A stretch of DNA of 64,000 bases from Chryseobacterium sp. FH1 (GTDB lineage Bacteria > Bacteroidota > Bacteroidia > Flavobacteriales > Weeksellaceae). The DNA lies in the NCBI RefSeq assembly GCF_000735135.1, contig NZ_JPLZ01000006.1:744001-808000 (forward strand), read 5' to 3'. Made by a program: the position numbers and the translations under genes. Numbering within the stretch: position 1 is the first letter of the stretch; every line of letters begins with the position of its first letter. Positions 8,757 to 16,266 of the stretch are shown in pieces. Below the pieces are notes generated by a model that was not told the DNA's origin, searched no databases, and saw only the letters and a list, made by a program, of their open reading frames with translations.

Positions 8757-10151
8757 ATGAAAAAACACCATCTTATTTTCATTACAGTTTTGGCAGTTGT
8801 CGTTCTTTTTTACAAAGAATACATCGCGCTCAATCTCGGGATTTTCGCAATTTTTCTGAGCATTTTAACTTTTACCCAAACCAAATCAGAGTTTCGGAAC
8901 AAAACGTTTCTTGCACTTTTTGTCACATCCATTTTCTCTTCGTTTGCATTTGCTTGGTTTGGCGATGCTATTTCTTTCGTTGCCGTTTTCGTTTCTGTAT
9001 TTTTATTAAGGTTTCAAGGCACTTATCCGAAACTTAAACCATTTCTTTATATCGAAGTTCTATTAATCAACCTTTTCTCTTTTTTGGGAAGAGTTTTCAA
9101 CACAGAACAATGGTATGAGAAGCCGAAAGAAGGGAAAAGCTTTGCCAAGAAACTCATCACTTTTGTTTTGATTCCAGGATTGTTTGTCACGATTTTCTTC
9201 TTCATTTACTCTTTTGGGAGCGACCATTTTGCTAATCTTTTCAACGATTCTGAATTGGATTTTGAACCACTTACAGTGATTATTCTTGCAGTTATCGGTT
9301 TCTACATTGGGTTTATTTTCTGGAATTCCGGTGTGGAAAGATTTATCTTCAAACAAAATCACCATTTGAAAGACGACTTTTTCGGCATCATCAAATTGGA
9401 AAAACCAACCTTTTCTTTCCTCGACATCGATTCCGAAAGAGTGAGTGGATTCATCTCATTGTCAGCGCTTAATATTTTGTTAATGATTTTCATTGTCACT
9501 TACAATTATGAGCAATTTTATGAGGTCACATCATCCGCAGACACTTTGAGCGCAGAAACGCACGATCGCGTGAATGCTGTGATAATGTCTATCATAATGG
9601 CAATTCTCGTGATTTTATTTTACTTTAAAAATGGATTTAATTTTGATGAAAAAGCCAAAACTTTGAAAATTTCCGCAAAAATATGGATTGTTCTGAATGG
9701 GACTTTGGTGCTTTCCGCAATCATCAAAAATGCAGAATATATCTCGGGTTTTGGTTTGACTTACAAGCGTTTGGGCGTTTATGCTTTTCTCACAATGGCT
9801 TTGATTGGATTGATTTTAACTTTCATCAAAATCCAGAAAAAGAAGACCAATGCATTCCTTTTCAACAAGATGTTTTGGGCATCGTATGGCTTGATTTTGG
9901 TTTGCAGTTACGTCAATTGGGGCGGAATCATCACCTTCAACAACATTCAAAGAAAAGATTTCGCGGACAATTACCATTTGGTTTCCATTAATTATAATGA
10001 AAAAATTTTGCTGGATTATGCAGAGAAATCTGGAAATACGGAAATGAAAAACAAACTGACAGAAAGAATCGAATCTTATCAACAAGAAACTTTCCTCTCA
10101 AAAATTTTATATTATGAAACGATTAATCTCGAAAAGTTCAAAAATGAATAA
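8757..10151 (+). CDS. DUF4153/DUF4173-like polytopic membrane protein
   Basis: 464 residues with about ten hydrophobic helices; only the last 65 residues are hydrophilic. The segment IIKNAEYISGFGLTYKRLGVY (split here by a helix end) contains the GLT-x-x-R pattern of the DUF4153/DUF4173 membrane family. Function unknown. The stop overlaps the start of the next gene by 8 nt, so the pair is translationally coupled. Confidence 0.75.
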   Translation: MKKHHLIFITVLAVVVLFYKEYIALNLGIFAIFLSILTFTQTKSEFRNKTFLALFVTSIFSSFAFAWFGDAISFVAVFVSVFLLRFQGTYPKLKPFLYIEVLLINLFSFLGRVFNTEQWYEKPKEGKSFAKKLITFVLIPGLFVTIFFFIYSFGSDHFANLFNDSELDFEPLTVIILAVIGFYIGFIFWNSGVERFIFKQNHHLKDDFFGIIKLEKPTFSFLDIDSERVSGFISLSALNILLMIFIVTYNYEQFYEVTSSADTLSAETHDRVNAVIMSIIMAILVILFYFKNGFNFDEKAKTLKISAKIWIVLNGTLVLSAIIKNAEYISGFGLTYKRLGVYAFLTMALIGLILTFIKIQKKKTNAFLFNKMFWASYGLILVCSYVNWGGIITFNNIQRKDFADNYHLVSINYNEKILLDYAEKSGNTEMKNKLTERIESYQQETFLSKILYYETINLEKFKNE

Positions 10152-10611
10152 CTTGAAATATTTGGCGCTAATCCCGTTGTTTTTGGTCGCTTGTAAAAAG
10201 GAACCAGAAGTAAAAGATACAAAGGTGGACACCCTCACGACGATTGAAAAACCAATCGATTCGCTTTCTACCATTTTAAAAACTGAGAAAGAATCCAACC
10301 AAAACATTATCACAGTCGATGCATCCGAAATGCCAATCCGACTCAATCTCGAAATCAAAAATCCGGATGACCAAATTATTTTGAAATTAGAAAATCTGAA
10401 TCAGTCCAAAATAAAAGGTTATTTAAAAACCGAAACACCAATGAATGTGAGATTCAATCAAATCAGAATGCCAGACAATACTTTTGACGGACCATTCGGA
10501 CCGACGATTGAATATGACACGAAACAGAAAGGAGAATATTGGCTAATCTTCGCCAAGAATAATATGGCAGATGGATCTCCAGTCGGAAAATTCTTTGTGA
10601 AAATTGAGTAA
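10144..10611 (+). CDS. Lipoprotein of unknown function
   Basis: An upstream in-frame ATG exists at 10114, but ATG 10144 gives a clean lipoprotein signal, MNNLKYLALIPLFLVACKK, with lipobox LVAC, and overlaps the previous stop by only 8 nt. The mature part (about 140 residues) starts with a charged linker and then a small beta-rich domain. No family is recognised. Cotranscribed with the membrane protein before it. Ends at the convergent spacer facing aroQ. Confidence 0.75.
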   Translation: MNNLKYLALIPLFLVACKKEPEVKDTKVDTLTTIEKPIDSLSTILKTEKESNQNIITVDASEMPIRLNLEIKNPDDQIILKLENLNQSKIKGYLKTETPMNVRFNQIRMPDNTFDGPFGPTIEYDTKQKGEYWLIFAKNNMADGSPVGKFFVKIE

Positions 10612-10618
10612 TATACGA

Positions 10619-10739
10619 ACCGCATAGGCACATAGAATTGTGATAAAAATGGTTGCTAAACTAAAAAAGAGAAAATAGAACATTTACTATTTTCTCTTTT
10701 TGTTTTTAAGACTGATAAAAATCTATGTGCCTATGTGGT
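10619..10739. repeat. Nested inverted repeat between convergent genes
   Basis: The outer arms are ACCGCATAGGCACATAG (10619-10635) and CTATGTGCCTATGTGGT (10723-10739), complementary at 16 of 17 positions. Inside is a separate terminator hairpin (10663-10701). The arms start right after one gene's stop and end 4 nt before the other's. Confidence 0.7.
10663..10701. terminator. Bidirectional terminator between lipoprotein gene and aroQ
   Basis: GAGAAAATAG (10669-10678) pairs with CTATTTTCTC (10687-10696). It is flanked by A6 upstream and T5 downstream, so it can end transcripts from both sides. Confidence 0.85.
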
Positions 10740-10743
10740 CAAA

Positions 10744-11151
10744 TTACTTCAAACTCAGAATTGCTAGTCTATAACCTTTCATTCCGAAACCAGAAATCAC
10801 AGCATCGCAACTTTCAGCCGTCACAGATTTCTTGCGAAATTCCTCACGTTTGTAGATATTGCTGATATGAACTTCAATTTTTGGTAGTTTGATATTCTTA
10901 AGGCAATCCGAAATCGCGTAGGAATAGTGCGTGAAAGCTCCAGGGTTGATCACCACAGCGTCGAAGTTATCTTCCTGCAAACGGTTGATCAACTCACCCT
11001 CGATATTGGATTGGTAGTAAAACAAATCATCAGATCCGAATTCATTTTTCAAATCCGAAAGATAATCTTCCATAGAAACCGAACCATATATTTCCGGCTC
11101 ACGCGTTCCGAGTAAATTAAGATTTGGACCGTTGATGATGAGGATTTTCAT
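10744..11151 (-). CDS. aroQ: 3-dehydroquinate dehydratase, type II
   Basis: 135 residues. Dehydrates 3-dehydroquinate to 3-dehydroshikimate in the shikimate pathway (cytoplasm, dodecamer in the family). The N-terminal block INGPNLNLLGTREPEIYG carries the catalytic Arg and Tyr. GAFTHYSYAI and EVHISNIYKREEFR carry the active-site histidines and substrate-binding residues. Slightly shorter than the usual 140-150 residues but complete. Monocistronic here, convergent with the lipoprotein gene. Confidence 0.96.
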   Translation of the reverse strand: MKILIINGPNLNLLGTREPEIYGSVSMEDYLSDLKNEFGSDDLFYYQSNIEGELINRLQEDNFDAVVINPGAFTHYSYAISDCLKNIKLPKIEVHISNIYKREEFRKKSVTAESCDAVISGFGMKGYRLAILSLK

Positions 11152-11181
11152 TGATTTTTTTTTAAATTAATGTAAAAATAA

Positions 11182-11209
11182 AAAATCCCCAGAGATTTCT
11201 AAGGATTTT
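11182..11209 (-). terminator. Terminator of the 11233-12456 minus-strand unit
   Basis: On the minus strand AAAATCC (11209-11203) pairs with GGATTTT (11188-11182) and is followed by a T-rich run. Confidence 0.7.
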
Positions 11210-11232
11210 ATAAAGATATGTTTGTATTGCAA

Positions 11233-11832
11233 TTATTTAAAAAGATTATTCAAATCCTTTTGAGCCTTATCAATTCTTTCGTTCGCTGCTTTTTTTGTTT
11301 CTTCAGTAGATTTTTTGAGGTCGGCCTTTACTTTTTCAGCTTCCACTTTCGCATCTGACACTTTTTTATTCGCATCTTCTACAAGTTTTGCTTTTTCAGC
11401 GTTCACTTTATCTTTTATTTCTTTTGCTGTATTGTCTATTTCAGCGTTTGTTTTTCCAGTGATGATGCTATCAGTTTTCTTAATTGCATTGCTTACGATA
11501 CCACTTGAAGTATTTCCTAAGATTTGGGTAGATGTTGCCAGATTGTTTTCATATTCGGCTTTCACCGTTCCACCTTCTGCTACATACACGTTTTTAGATT
11601 CCACATATTTGTCTTGTGCTTTTTGCAATTCGATTTTCGCCGATTCTATTCTGGCTGGGTCATTGCTTGCAACAGCTGCTTGATAATTTTGTTGAGCTGT
11701 CGCCAATGCCAAAGCCGCATCTTCATAAGATTGTGTGAAATCTATTTTTACATTTGCAGTATCATTTTTTTTGCAACTGTTGGCAGTCATAACAATTCCA
11801 GCTAACGCCAATGTTAAAAGTGTTTTTTTCAT
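11233..11832 (-). CDS. Alanine/lysine-rich coiled-coil lipoprotein
   Basis: 199 residues. The signal MKKTLLTLALAGIVMTANSCKK ends in a lipobox-like ANSC. The rest is almost entirely amphipathic helix (long stretches of A, K, E and D, for example KVSDAKVEAEKVKADLKKSTE), so a periplasmic coiled-coil rod anchored to a membrane is likely. No enzymatic motif. It lies 3 nt after the gene at 11836 and ends at a good terminator. Confidence 0.75.
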   Translation of the reverse strand: MKKTLLTLALAGIVMTANSCKKNDTANVKIDFTQSYEDAALALATAQQNYQAAVASNDPARIESAKIELQKAQDKYVESKNVYVAEGGTVKAEYENNLATSTQILGNTSSGIVSNAIKKTDSIITGKTNAEIDNTAKEIKDKVNAEKAKLVEDANKKVSDAKVEAEKVKADLKKSTEETKKAANERIDKAQKDLNNLFK

Positions 11833-11835
11833 AAA

Positions 11836-12456
11836 TTATGGTTTGTTCATTATTTGTTGTGTTAATTTTTGTAGCTCTTGGTTTTCATCAGACTCGGAGA
11901 TGTCTCCGTTCAGCCTTTTTATTTCGAGCGTGTTCACTTGTTTTGCAAGACTTAGGTAAGCCAAATACTTTTCCAAGATCTGCGTTTTTTTCTCTGCGCT
12001 TGCATTGGCGGCGTTGGCGCCTTTCACAAAAGTTTGCAGATTGTCGTTACACAAAATATATGCCTGAAAAGCATTGGACAGAAAATAATCGCTCACCAGA
12101 GAATTGGTTTCAAGATTAGTATAAAGCTTCGGTATTTCTATTGGTGAGTATTGGATGATCTCTGCAACGTCAACACCTTTTTTCGCAGGATTGAGATACA
12201 TTCCTTGGGTTTTCATTTCACTGTTTTCCAAAGAAAGATTTGTAGCATCTAATAGTTTAACTAGATTTTTTTTCTGATTGATGTCAGATAAAATGGTGTT
12301 AAGACTTAAGGCAAAAAAGAAACCGATAAAAGTTGAAATCAATGAAATGAAAAATTCCAAGGTTCTTCCTCGCTTGCTTCGGAAACCATCAAGCAAAGTG
12401 GAGTTGATGAGGAAGACAACAACTAAGATTAATAAGATAACGACTAAAATATACAT
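11836..12456 (-). CDS. Membrane-anchored hypothetical protein
   Basis: 206 residues with two N-terminal membrane segments (about 1-18 and 35-56), then a soluble helical domain. Family not recognised. The 3-nt gap to the lipoprotein at 11233 indicates one operon, so the two may act together at the envelope. Just upstream on this strand is only the tRNA-Glu terminator, so the promoter must lie in 12457-12545; no perfect TAnnTTTG was found there. Confidence 0.65.
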   Translation of the reverse strand: MYILVVILLILVVVFLINSTLLDGFRSKRGRTLEFFISLISTFIGFFFALSLNTILSDINQKKNLVKLLDATNLSLENSEMKTQGMYLNPAKKGVDVAEIIQYSPIEIPKLYTNLETNSLVSDYFLSNAFQAYILCNDNLQTFVKGANAANASAEKKTQILEKYLAYLSLAKQVNTLEIKRLNGDISESDENQELQKLTQQIMNKP

Positions 12457-12545
12457 AAGTGTTTTTTTTGATATTGAAAAATAATGGTAGAATTCAATTA
12501 ACTATCAACGATAGAAGAATCAAATTATTTTGTTTTTAAACCAAA

Positions 12546-12576
12546 AAAAATCCTTAGAATTTTTCTAAGGATTTTT
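12546..12576. terminator. Bidirectional terminator after tRNA-Glu
   Basis: A perfect 14-bp stem (12546-12559 with 12563-12576) around a TTT loop, with runs of A and T at its base. It ends the minus-strand tRNA transcript. Confidence 0.9.
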
Positions 12577-12579
12577 AAG

Positions 12580-12651
12580 TAGCCCGTAGGGGAGTCGAAC
12601 CCCTCTTACCAGGATGAAAACCTGAGGTCCTAACCGATAGACGAACGGGCC
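12580..12651 (-). tRNA. tRNA-Glu (UUC), copy 1
   Basis: Cloverleaf of 72 nt on the minus strand, starting GGCCCGT and ending ACGGGCTA. The anticodon loop is TTTTCAT with anticodon TTC, and the T-stem AGGGG/CCCCT is perfect. Position 1-72 is a G-U pair. Identical over its whole length to the copy at 12757-12828. No promoter is seen between the two copies. Confidence 0.97.
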
Positions 12652-12720
12652 TGATTAATTTTTCTGTTATTTATCATCTGCATTCTGATTGTAAAAGACA
12701 GATTTTAAATGTTTCATAAA

Positions 12721-12752
12721 AAATACCTTCAGAAAAATTAGTGAAGGTATTT
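12721..12752 (-). terminator. Terminator between the two tRNA-Glu genes
   Basis: AAATACCTTC (12721-12730) and GAAGGTATTT (12743-12752) form a 10-bp stem. On the minus strand it is followed by T-rich sequence. It lies just downstream of the rpsT-proximal tRNA. Confidence 0.85.
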
Positions 12753-12756
12753 TAAG

Positions 12757-12828
12757 TAGCCCGTAGGGGAGTCGAACCCCTCTTACCAGGATGAAAACCT
12801 GAGGTCCTAACCGATAGACGAACGGGCC
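12757..12828 (-). tRNA. tRNA-Glu (UUC), copy 2
   Basis: Identical 72-nt copy of the tRNA at 12580-12651. It begins 11 nt after the rpsT stop codon, with no terminator between, so it is probably cotranscribed with rpsT and released by RNase processing. Confidence 0.97.
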
Positions 12829-12839
12829 AAGGACTTATA

Positions 12840-13094
12840 TTAAGCTAAGCTGTTTACGTGCTTAGTTAATTTGCTTTTTAGGTTAGAAGCTTTATTCTTG
12901 TGAATAATGTTTCTTTTAGCTAATTTATCAAGTAAAGAGATTACTCTTGGTAATTGCTCTACTGCTACTGCTTTATTCTCCTCTGTTCTAAGAGTTTTCA
13001 AAGCTGTTCTTGCAGTCTTGTGGTTATATTTGTTACGAAGTCTTCTTACTTCGTTTTGTCTGATTCTTTTAAGTGCTGATTTATGATTTGCCAT
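12840..13094 (-). CDS. rpsT: 30S ribosomal protein S20
   Basis: 84 residues starting MANHKSALKRIRQ, the conserved S20 N-terminus that binds 16S rRNA. An in-frame ATG seven codons upstream (13115) is rejected because it overlaps the promoter at 13113-13142 and adds a non-family leader. The protein is Lys/Arg-rich and all helical as expected. A tRNA-Glu follows 11 nt after the stop. Confidence 0.97.
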   Translation of the reverse strand: MANHKSALKRIRQNEVRRLRNKYNHKTARTALKTLRTEENKAVAVEQLPRVISLLDKLAKRNIIHKNKASNLKSKLTKHVNSLA

Positions 13095-13112
13095 ATCGTT
13101 CAAATGTGGGTG

Positions 13113-13142
13113 CAAAGATAAAAACTATTTTTTAATTTGCAA
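13113..13142 (-). promoter_or_regulatory. rpsT promoter
   Basis: On the minus strand: TTG at 13142-13140, a 19-nt spacer, then TATCTTTG at 13120-13113. The start codon is at 13094, so the mRNA leader is about a dozen nt. Confidence 0.8.
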
Positions 13143-13317
13143 ACTTTTTTTAAAATTAATTTATATTGCCTGATCGAGGATAATCTATTCTTTAAATCAT
13201 TTTAATGATGACTATTGGGCATCATTCTTTTCTCCCGTAAGGCGATGCAAAAGTATGTATATTTTTTAAAATTCAAAATATTTTGAATGATTTTTATAGA
13301 AATTTTTAGAGTTAGAA

Positions 13318-14130
13318 TCAGATAGTTCCCATCACCACCATATTTTCCATCGTCGGAGATGTGCTACCTCCCTGCTTTTCAAGGGTTATGGCAAAGGCTT
13401 GTGCTTTTGGAATATTTGATAGAATAATGACAGAATCTTTCTCTTCTGAGTACATTCCTGCATCCACAGGCTTGCCATCTACCAATGCCCAAAGTTGATA
13501 TTGCATCCCTTTTGGTGCCTTTGGAAGATTTTCTGCGTTTAGATAAACGTTTTTGGATTCCTTGTTCCAATATACGATTGCTTTGGAATCAGGATGTTTT
13601 TCAACGCCGTTCAATGGAACTGAAAGAATATTTGGGTCAGTAAGAAGTGCTAATTTCTCTTGAGATTTCTGCAATGAGAGATCTTGGGTCTTCTTTTCGG
13701 ATTGCAATTGTGCGATTTCCTTTTTATTATCAGAAATATCACTGATCCAAAAGAAATTCCCTAAAATACTTATAAGGAACAATACAGAAGCCGCGATCGC
13801 ATATTTCTGCCAATTGATGGTTTTATTAGGATAGATCTCAGGATTTATTCCGTATGTTTTCTGCTCTTTTTTATCAGCTTCCAACTTGGCTACCTCCGAG
13901 TTTTGATCACTTTGCAATCTGTCCCAGATTTTGGTTTGCAAATCGTTAGGCGGTGTAACAGCTTGAGCTGTCGCCAGATCTTCCAAGGTTTTTTGTGCTT
14001 CCTCCAATGCTGTTTTTACCTCAGCATTATTCTTCATTACACACTCCAAGATGCTCGCCTCCTCAGGAGAAGCAAGACCTAGAATATAAGATTCTAAGAT
14101 TCCGGATGATATGTATTCTTCTATGTTCAC
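13318..14130 (-). CDS. RskA-family anti-sigma factor
   Basis: 270 residues. An N-terminal cytoplasmic helical domain (about 1-90) that should bind the sigma factor, one membrane helix (about 127-147, AIAASVLFLISILGNFF), a coiled-coil linker (150-180) and a C-terminal RskA domain with YQLWALVDGKP and DAGMY. In the family, regulated proteolysis of the anti-sigma frees the sigma factor after an envelope signal. It starts 1 nt after the sigma gene ends. No zinc-binding HxxxCxxC motif is visible. Confidence 0.9.
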   Translation of the reverse strand: MNIEEYISSGILESYILGLASPEEASILECVMKNNAEVKTALEEAQKTLEDLATAQAVTPPNDLQTKIWDRLQSDQNSEVAKLEADKKEQKTYGINPEIYPNKTINWQKYAIAASVLFLISILGNFFWISDISDNKKEIAQLQSEKKTQDLSLQKSQEKLALLTDPNILSVPLNGVEKHPDSKAIVYWNKESKNVYLNAENLPKAPKGMQYQLWALVDGKPVDAGMYSEEKDSVIILSNIPKAQAFAITLEKQGGSTSPTMENMVVMGTI

Positions 14131-14131
14131 T

Positions 14132-14650
14132 TTATTTATAATCTTTTAGTAGATCTTTCAGTTTGATTAGAGCTGTCCTCATTTTGGTCTTTATGGTACC
14201 TAGCGGAACATTCAGTTTTTCTGATATTTCGTTTTGAGTATAACCTTGATAATACGCTAAATTAATCATTTCTCGTTTATCAACGTCCAAATTCGCCAGA
14301 ACATCATTGAATCCGATAAAATCCGAAGACTTATTGGTCGTTGAAAGTTCCGTGCTGTTATATACGAATTCTGGCAGAGATTGGTTTTTGAGTTCGTTTT
14401 GGAAAGACTTGGATTTTAGATAATCAATCGCCGTATTTCTGGCAATATTGATCATCCAGGTGTAGAATCTGCCCTTGACAACGTCGTATTGATGGATGGA
14501 GTTCCATATTTTGACAAAGACATCTTGGATTATTTCTTCAGTATATTCTTTTGACTGTACTATCCTGAAAATAACACCATACAACGCACCGGAGTAGTGG
14601 TTGTATAAATATTTGAAACCTGTTTCGCTCTTTTTTCTGAGCAGTTCCAA
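14132..14650 (-). CDS. ECF RNA polymerase sigma factor (SigK/SigE-like)
   Basis: 172 residues from TTG 14650. Region 2 (about 15-85: GALYGVIFRIVQ, then EEIIQDVFVKIWNS, FYTWMINIARNTAIDYL) and region 4 (about 115-170: REMINLAYYQGYTQNEISEKLNVPLGTIKTKMRTAL) are intact. No ATG or GTG start exists in frame: the codons between the stop at 14687-14689 and TTG 14650 read QIIKTAYSEDEL, and the EDELLELLRKK stretch looks like family N-terminus, so an ATT start at 14683 is possible. Cotranscribed with the anti-sigma gene. Confidence 0.9.
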   Translation of the reverse strand: MELLRKKSETGFKYLYNHYSGALYGVIFRIVQSKEYTEEIIQDVFVKIWNSIHQYDVVKGRFYTWMINIARNTAIDYLKSKSFQNELKNQSLPEFVYNSTELSTTNKSSDFIGFNDVLANLDVDKREMINLAYYQGYTQNEISEKLNVPLGTIKTKMRTALIKLKDLLKDYK

Positions 14651-14698
14651 AAGTTCATCTTCGGAATAGGCTGTTTTGATAATCTGTTATTTTCAATC

Positions 14699-14706
14699 CA
14701 AATATA
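14699..14706 (-). promoter_or_regulatory. -7 element of the sigma/anti-sigma operon
   Basis: TATATTTG on the minus strand fits TAnnTTTG. A transcript starting about 7 nt downstream would begin near 14692, leaving only ATT 14683 or TTG 14650 as in-frame starts. No TTG lies at the usual upstream distance. Confidence 0.45.
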
Positions 14707-14785
14707 GAAAAATTATACCAATAATGATTTATTAATTCATTTTGTTAAATTTTGTTATCAGTGTCACATTGTTTTAAGAAATTTT

Positions 14786-14892
14786 GGGCGCCTTTATCCG
14801 CCCTCCACTCCCAATCTTTTTTGCTCCACCATTTCATTTGAGGTAAACTGTATCCTTATGCAAAAAAGGATTTCCGTTCAGGTCGGGGCGCG
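14786..14892. repeat. Long-hairpin intergenic element, copy 1
   Basis: ATCTTTTTTGC (14814-14824) pairs with GCAAAAAAGGAT (14860-14871). A basal stem GCGCC (14788-14792) can pair with GGCGC (14887-14891). Internal blocks ATCCGCCCTCCACT and CCGTTCAGGTCGGGGC match copy 2 at 56252-56362. It lies in the 348-bp divergent spacer between the ECF operon and msrB, which holds no gene. Confidence 0.75.
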
Positions 14893-14998
14893 CTTCGCAG
14901 AGGTGAAACATTTCATTTCCAATTTATAGTTTCCATAAATTACGGAACTAAAACCAATTTTTCTTCCAGCTCGTAAGTAATGATAAATATTTACGACA

Positions 14999-15514
14999 AT
15001 GAAAAAGCTTAAAAAAATATTCCTCGTCAGCTCCGTCGCCTTGATGCACGGAAACATCACCGCACAATCCGGAAACTTCAAAACCAAAAATCCATACTAT
15101 TCGAAAACCGAAACCTCAAAACTAAAGGTGAGCAACGAAGAGTGGAAAAAGATTTTGAAACCAGAACTATATCTGGTAGCAAGAGAAGCGGCAACAGAAA
15201 CCGCTTTCACAGGAAAGTTTTATGAATTTGACCAAAAGGGAACTTACTTCTGCGCTGTCTGTGGCAACGCATTATTCCTTTCCACTTCCAAATTTGCAAC
15301 TACTTGTGGCTGGCCATCATTCTACGAACCCATTCGGAAAACCAGCGTGATCTACAAAAAAGACACTTCTCATAATATGGAAAGAACGGAGGTGCTTTGC
15401 GGAAGATGCGATTCCCACCTTGGTCATATCTTCGATGATGGACCTGCGCCAACCGGAAAACGATTCTGTATGAATTCAGTTTGCTTGGATTTTGTTCCTG
15501 TCGCTAAAAAATAA
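14999..15514 (+). CDS. msrB: Peptide-methionine (R)-S-oxide reductase, secreted
   Basis: 171 residues. Reduces the R-sulfoxide of oxidised methionine in proteins. Signal peptide about 1-24 (MKKLKKIFLVSSVALMHGNITAQ), so it acts in the periplasm. Zinc-binding pairs CAVC and CGRC, substrate loop CGWPSFY, HLGHIFDDGP and the catalytic Cys157 in RFCMNS are all present. It faces the ECF sigma operon and precedes a fasciclin gene, fitting an envelope redox-stress role. Confidence 0.95.
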   Translation: MKKLKKIFLVSSVALMHGNITAQSGNFKTKNPYYSKTETSKLKVSNEEWKKILKPELYLVAREAATETAFTGKFYEFDQKGTYFCAVCGNALFLSTSKFATTCGWPSFYEPIRKTSVIYKKDTSHNMERTEVLCGRCDSHLGHIFDDGPAPTGKRFCMNSVCLDFVPVAKK

Positions 15515-15626
15515 TAGACTGATTATTAGTGGTTTAAAATAAATATTCAATTATTTCAATCCAAAAGTAAACTTTAATCGTAACTGCACTTAACACACAA
15601 AATATTAATATTAAAAAAATAAAAAA

Positions 15627-16196
15627 ATGAACCCAAGAACAAAAATCGCAGCTTTCGGAATGATCGCGTTATCATTCGCATTCAGCGGAAATGTGGCTGC
15701 ACAAGCTACGAAAGAAAAAACGGTAATGGTAGGTGGTGCTGCAATGTACCCTTCTAAAAATATTGTAGAAAATGCAATGAACTCCAAAGATCACACAACA
15801 CTTGTGACTGCAGTGAAAGCGGCAGGATTGGTAGAAACGTTGCAAGGGAAAGGTCCTTTCACGGTTTTGGCACCAACGAACGAAGCTTTCGCCAAACTTC
15901 CGGCAGGGACTGTTGAAAGTCTTGTGAAACCAGAAAACAAATCGACATTGACCAAAGTTTTGACTTACCACGTTTTAGCAGGAAAATACAATGCAAAACA
16001 AATCTGGGCAGCGGTAAAAGCCGGCAACGGAAAAGCAGCAATGAAAACTGTAGAAGGTGAAGAAGTAACATTTTGGACCAAAGGAAATGACCTCTATGTG
16101 AAAGATGGAAAAGGAACAAGCGCGAAAGTGACCATAGCAGACGTAAACCAATCCAACGGCGTGATCCACGTGATTGATACAGTTCTGATGCCTTAA
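15627..16196 (+). CDS. Secreted fasciclin-domain protein
   Basis: 189 residues. Signal peptide about 1-26 (ending NVAAQA), then one FAS1 domain: H1-like [17 protein letters not shown] and H2-like [11 protein letters not shown] with [10 protein letters not shown] between. FAS1 proteins mediate adhesion or surface interactions; in mycobacteria such genes (mpt70/mpt83) are controlled by SigK-RskA, whose counterparts sit about 1 kb away here. It has its own terminator. Confidence 0.92.
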   Translation: MNPRTKIAAFGMIALSFAFSGNVAAQATKEKTVMVGGAAMYPSKNIVENAMNSKDHTTLVTAVKAAGLVETLQGKGPFTVLAPTNEAFAKLPAGTVESLVKPENKSTLTKVLTYHVLAGKYNAKQIWAAVKAGNGKAAMKTVEGEEVTFWTKGNDLYVKDGKGTSAKVTIADVNQSNGVIHVIDTVLMP

Positions 16197-16205
16197 TAAT
16201 GACTG

Positions 16206-16240
16206 AAACCAGCATAATAAATAATGCTGGTTTTATTTTT
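16206..16240 (+). terminator. Terminator of the fasciclin gene
   Basis: AAACCAGCAT (16206-16215) pairs with ATGCTGGTTT (16224-16233), followed by a T-rich run. Confidence 0.85.
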
Positions 16241-16266
16241 TTAAACCAAACTTTAAAAATAATATT

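Noticed and set aside
10114-10143. Earlier ATG for the lipoprotein after the DUF4153/4173-like gene
   Set aside because: It would place ten charged residues before the signal peptide and overlap the upstream gene by 38 nt.
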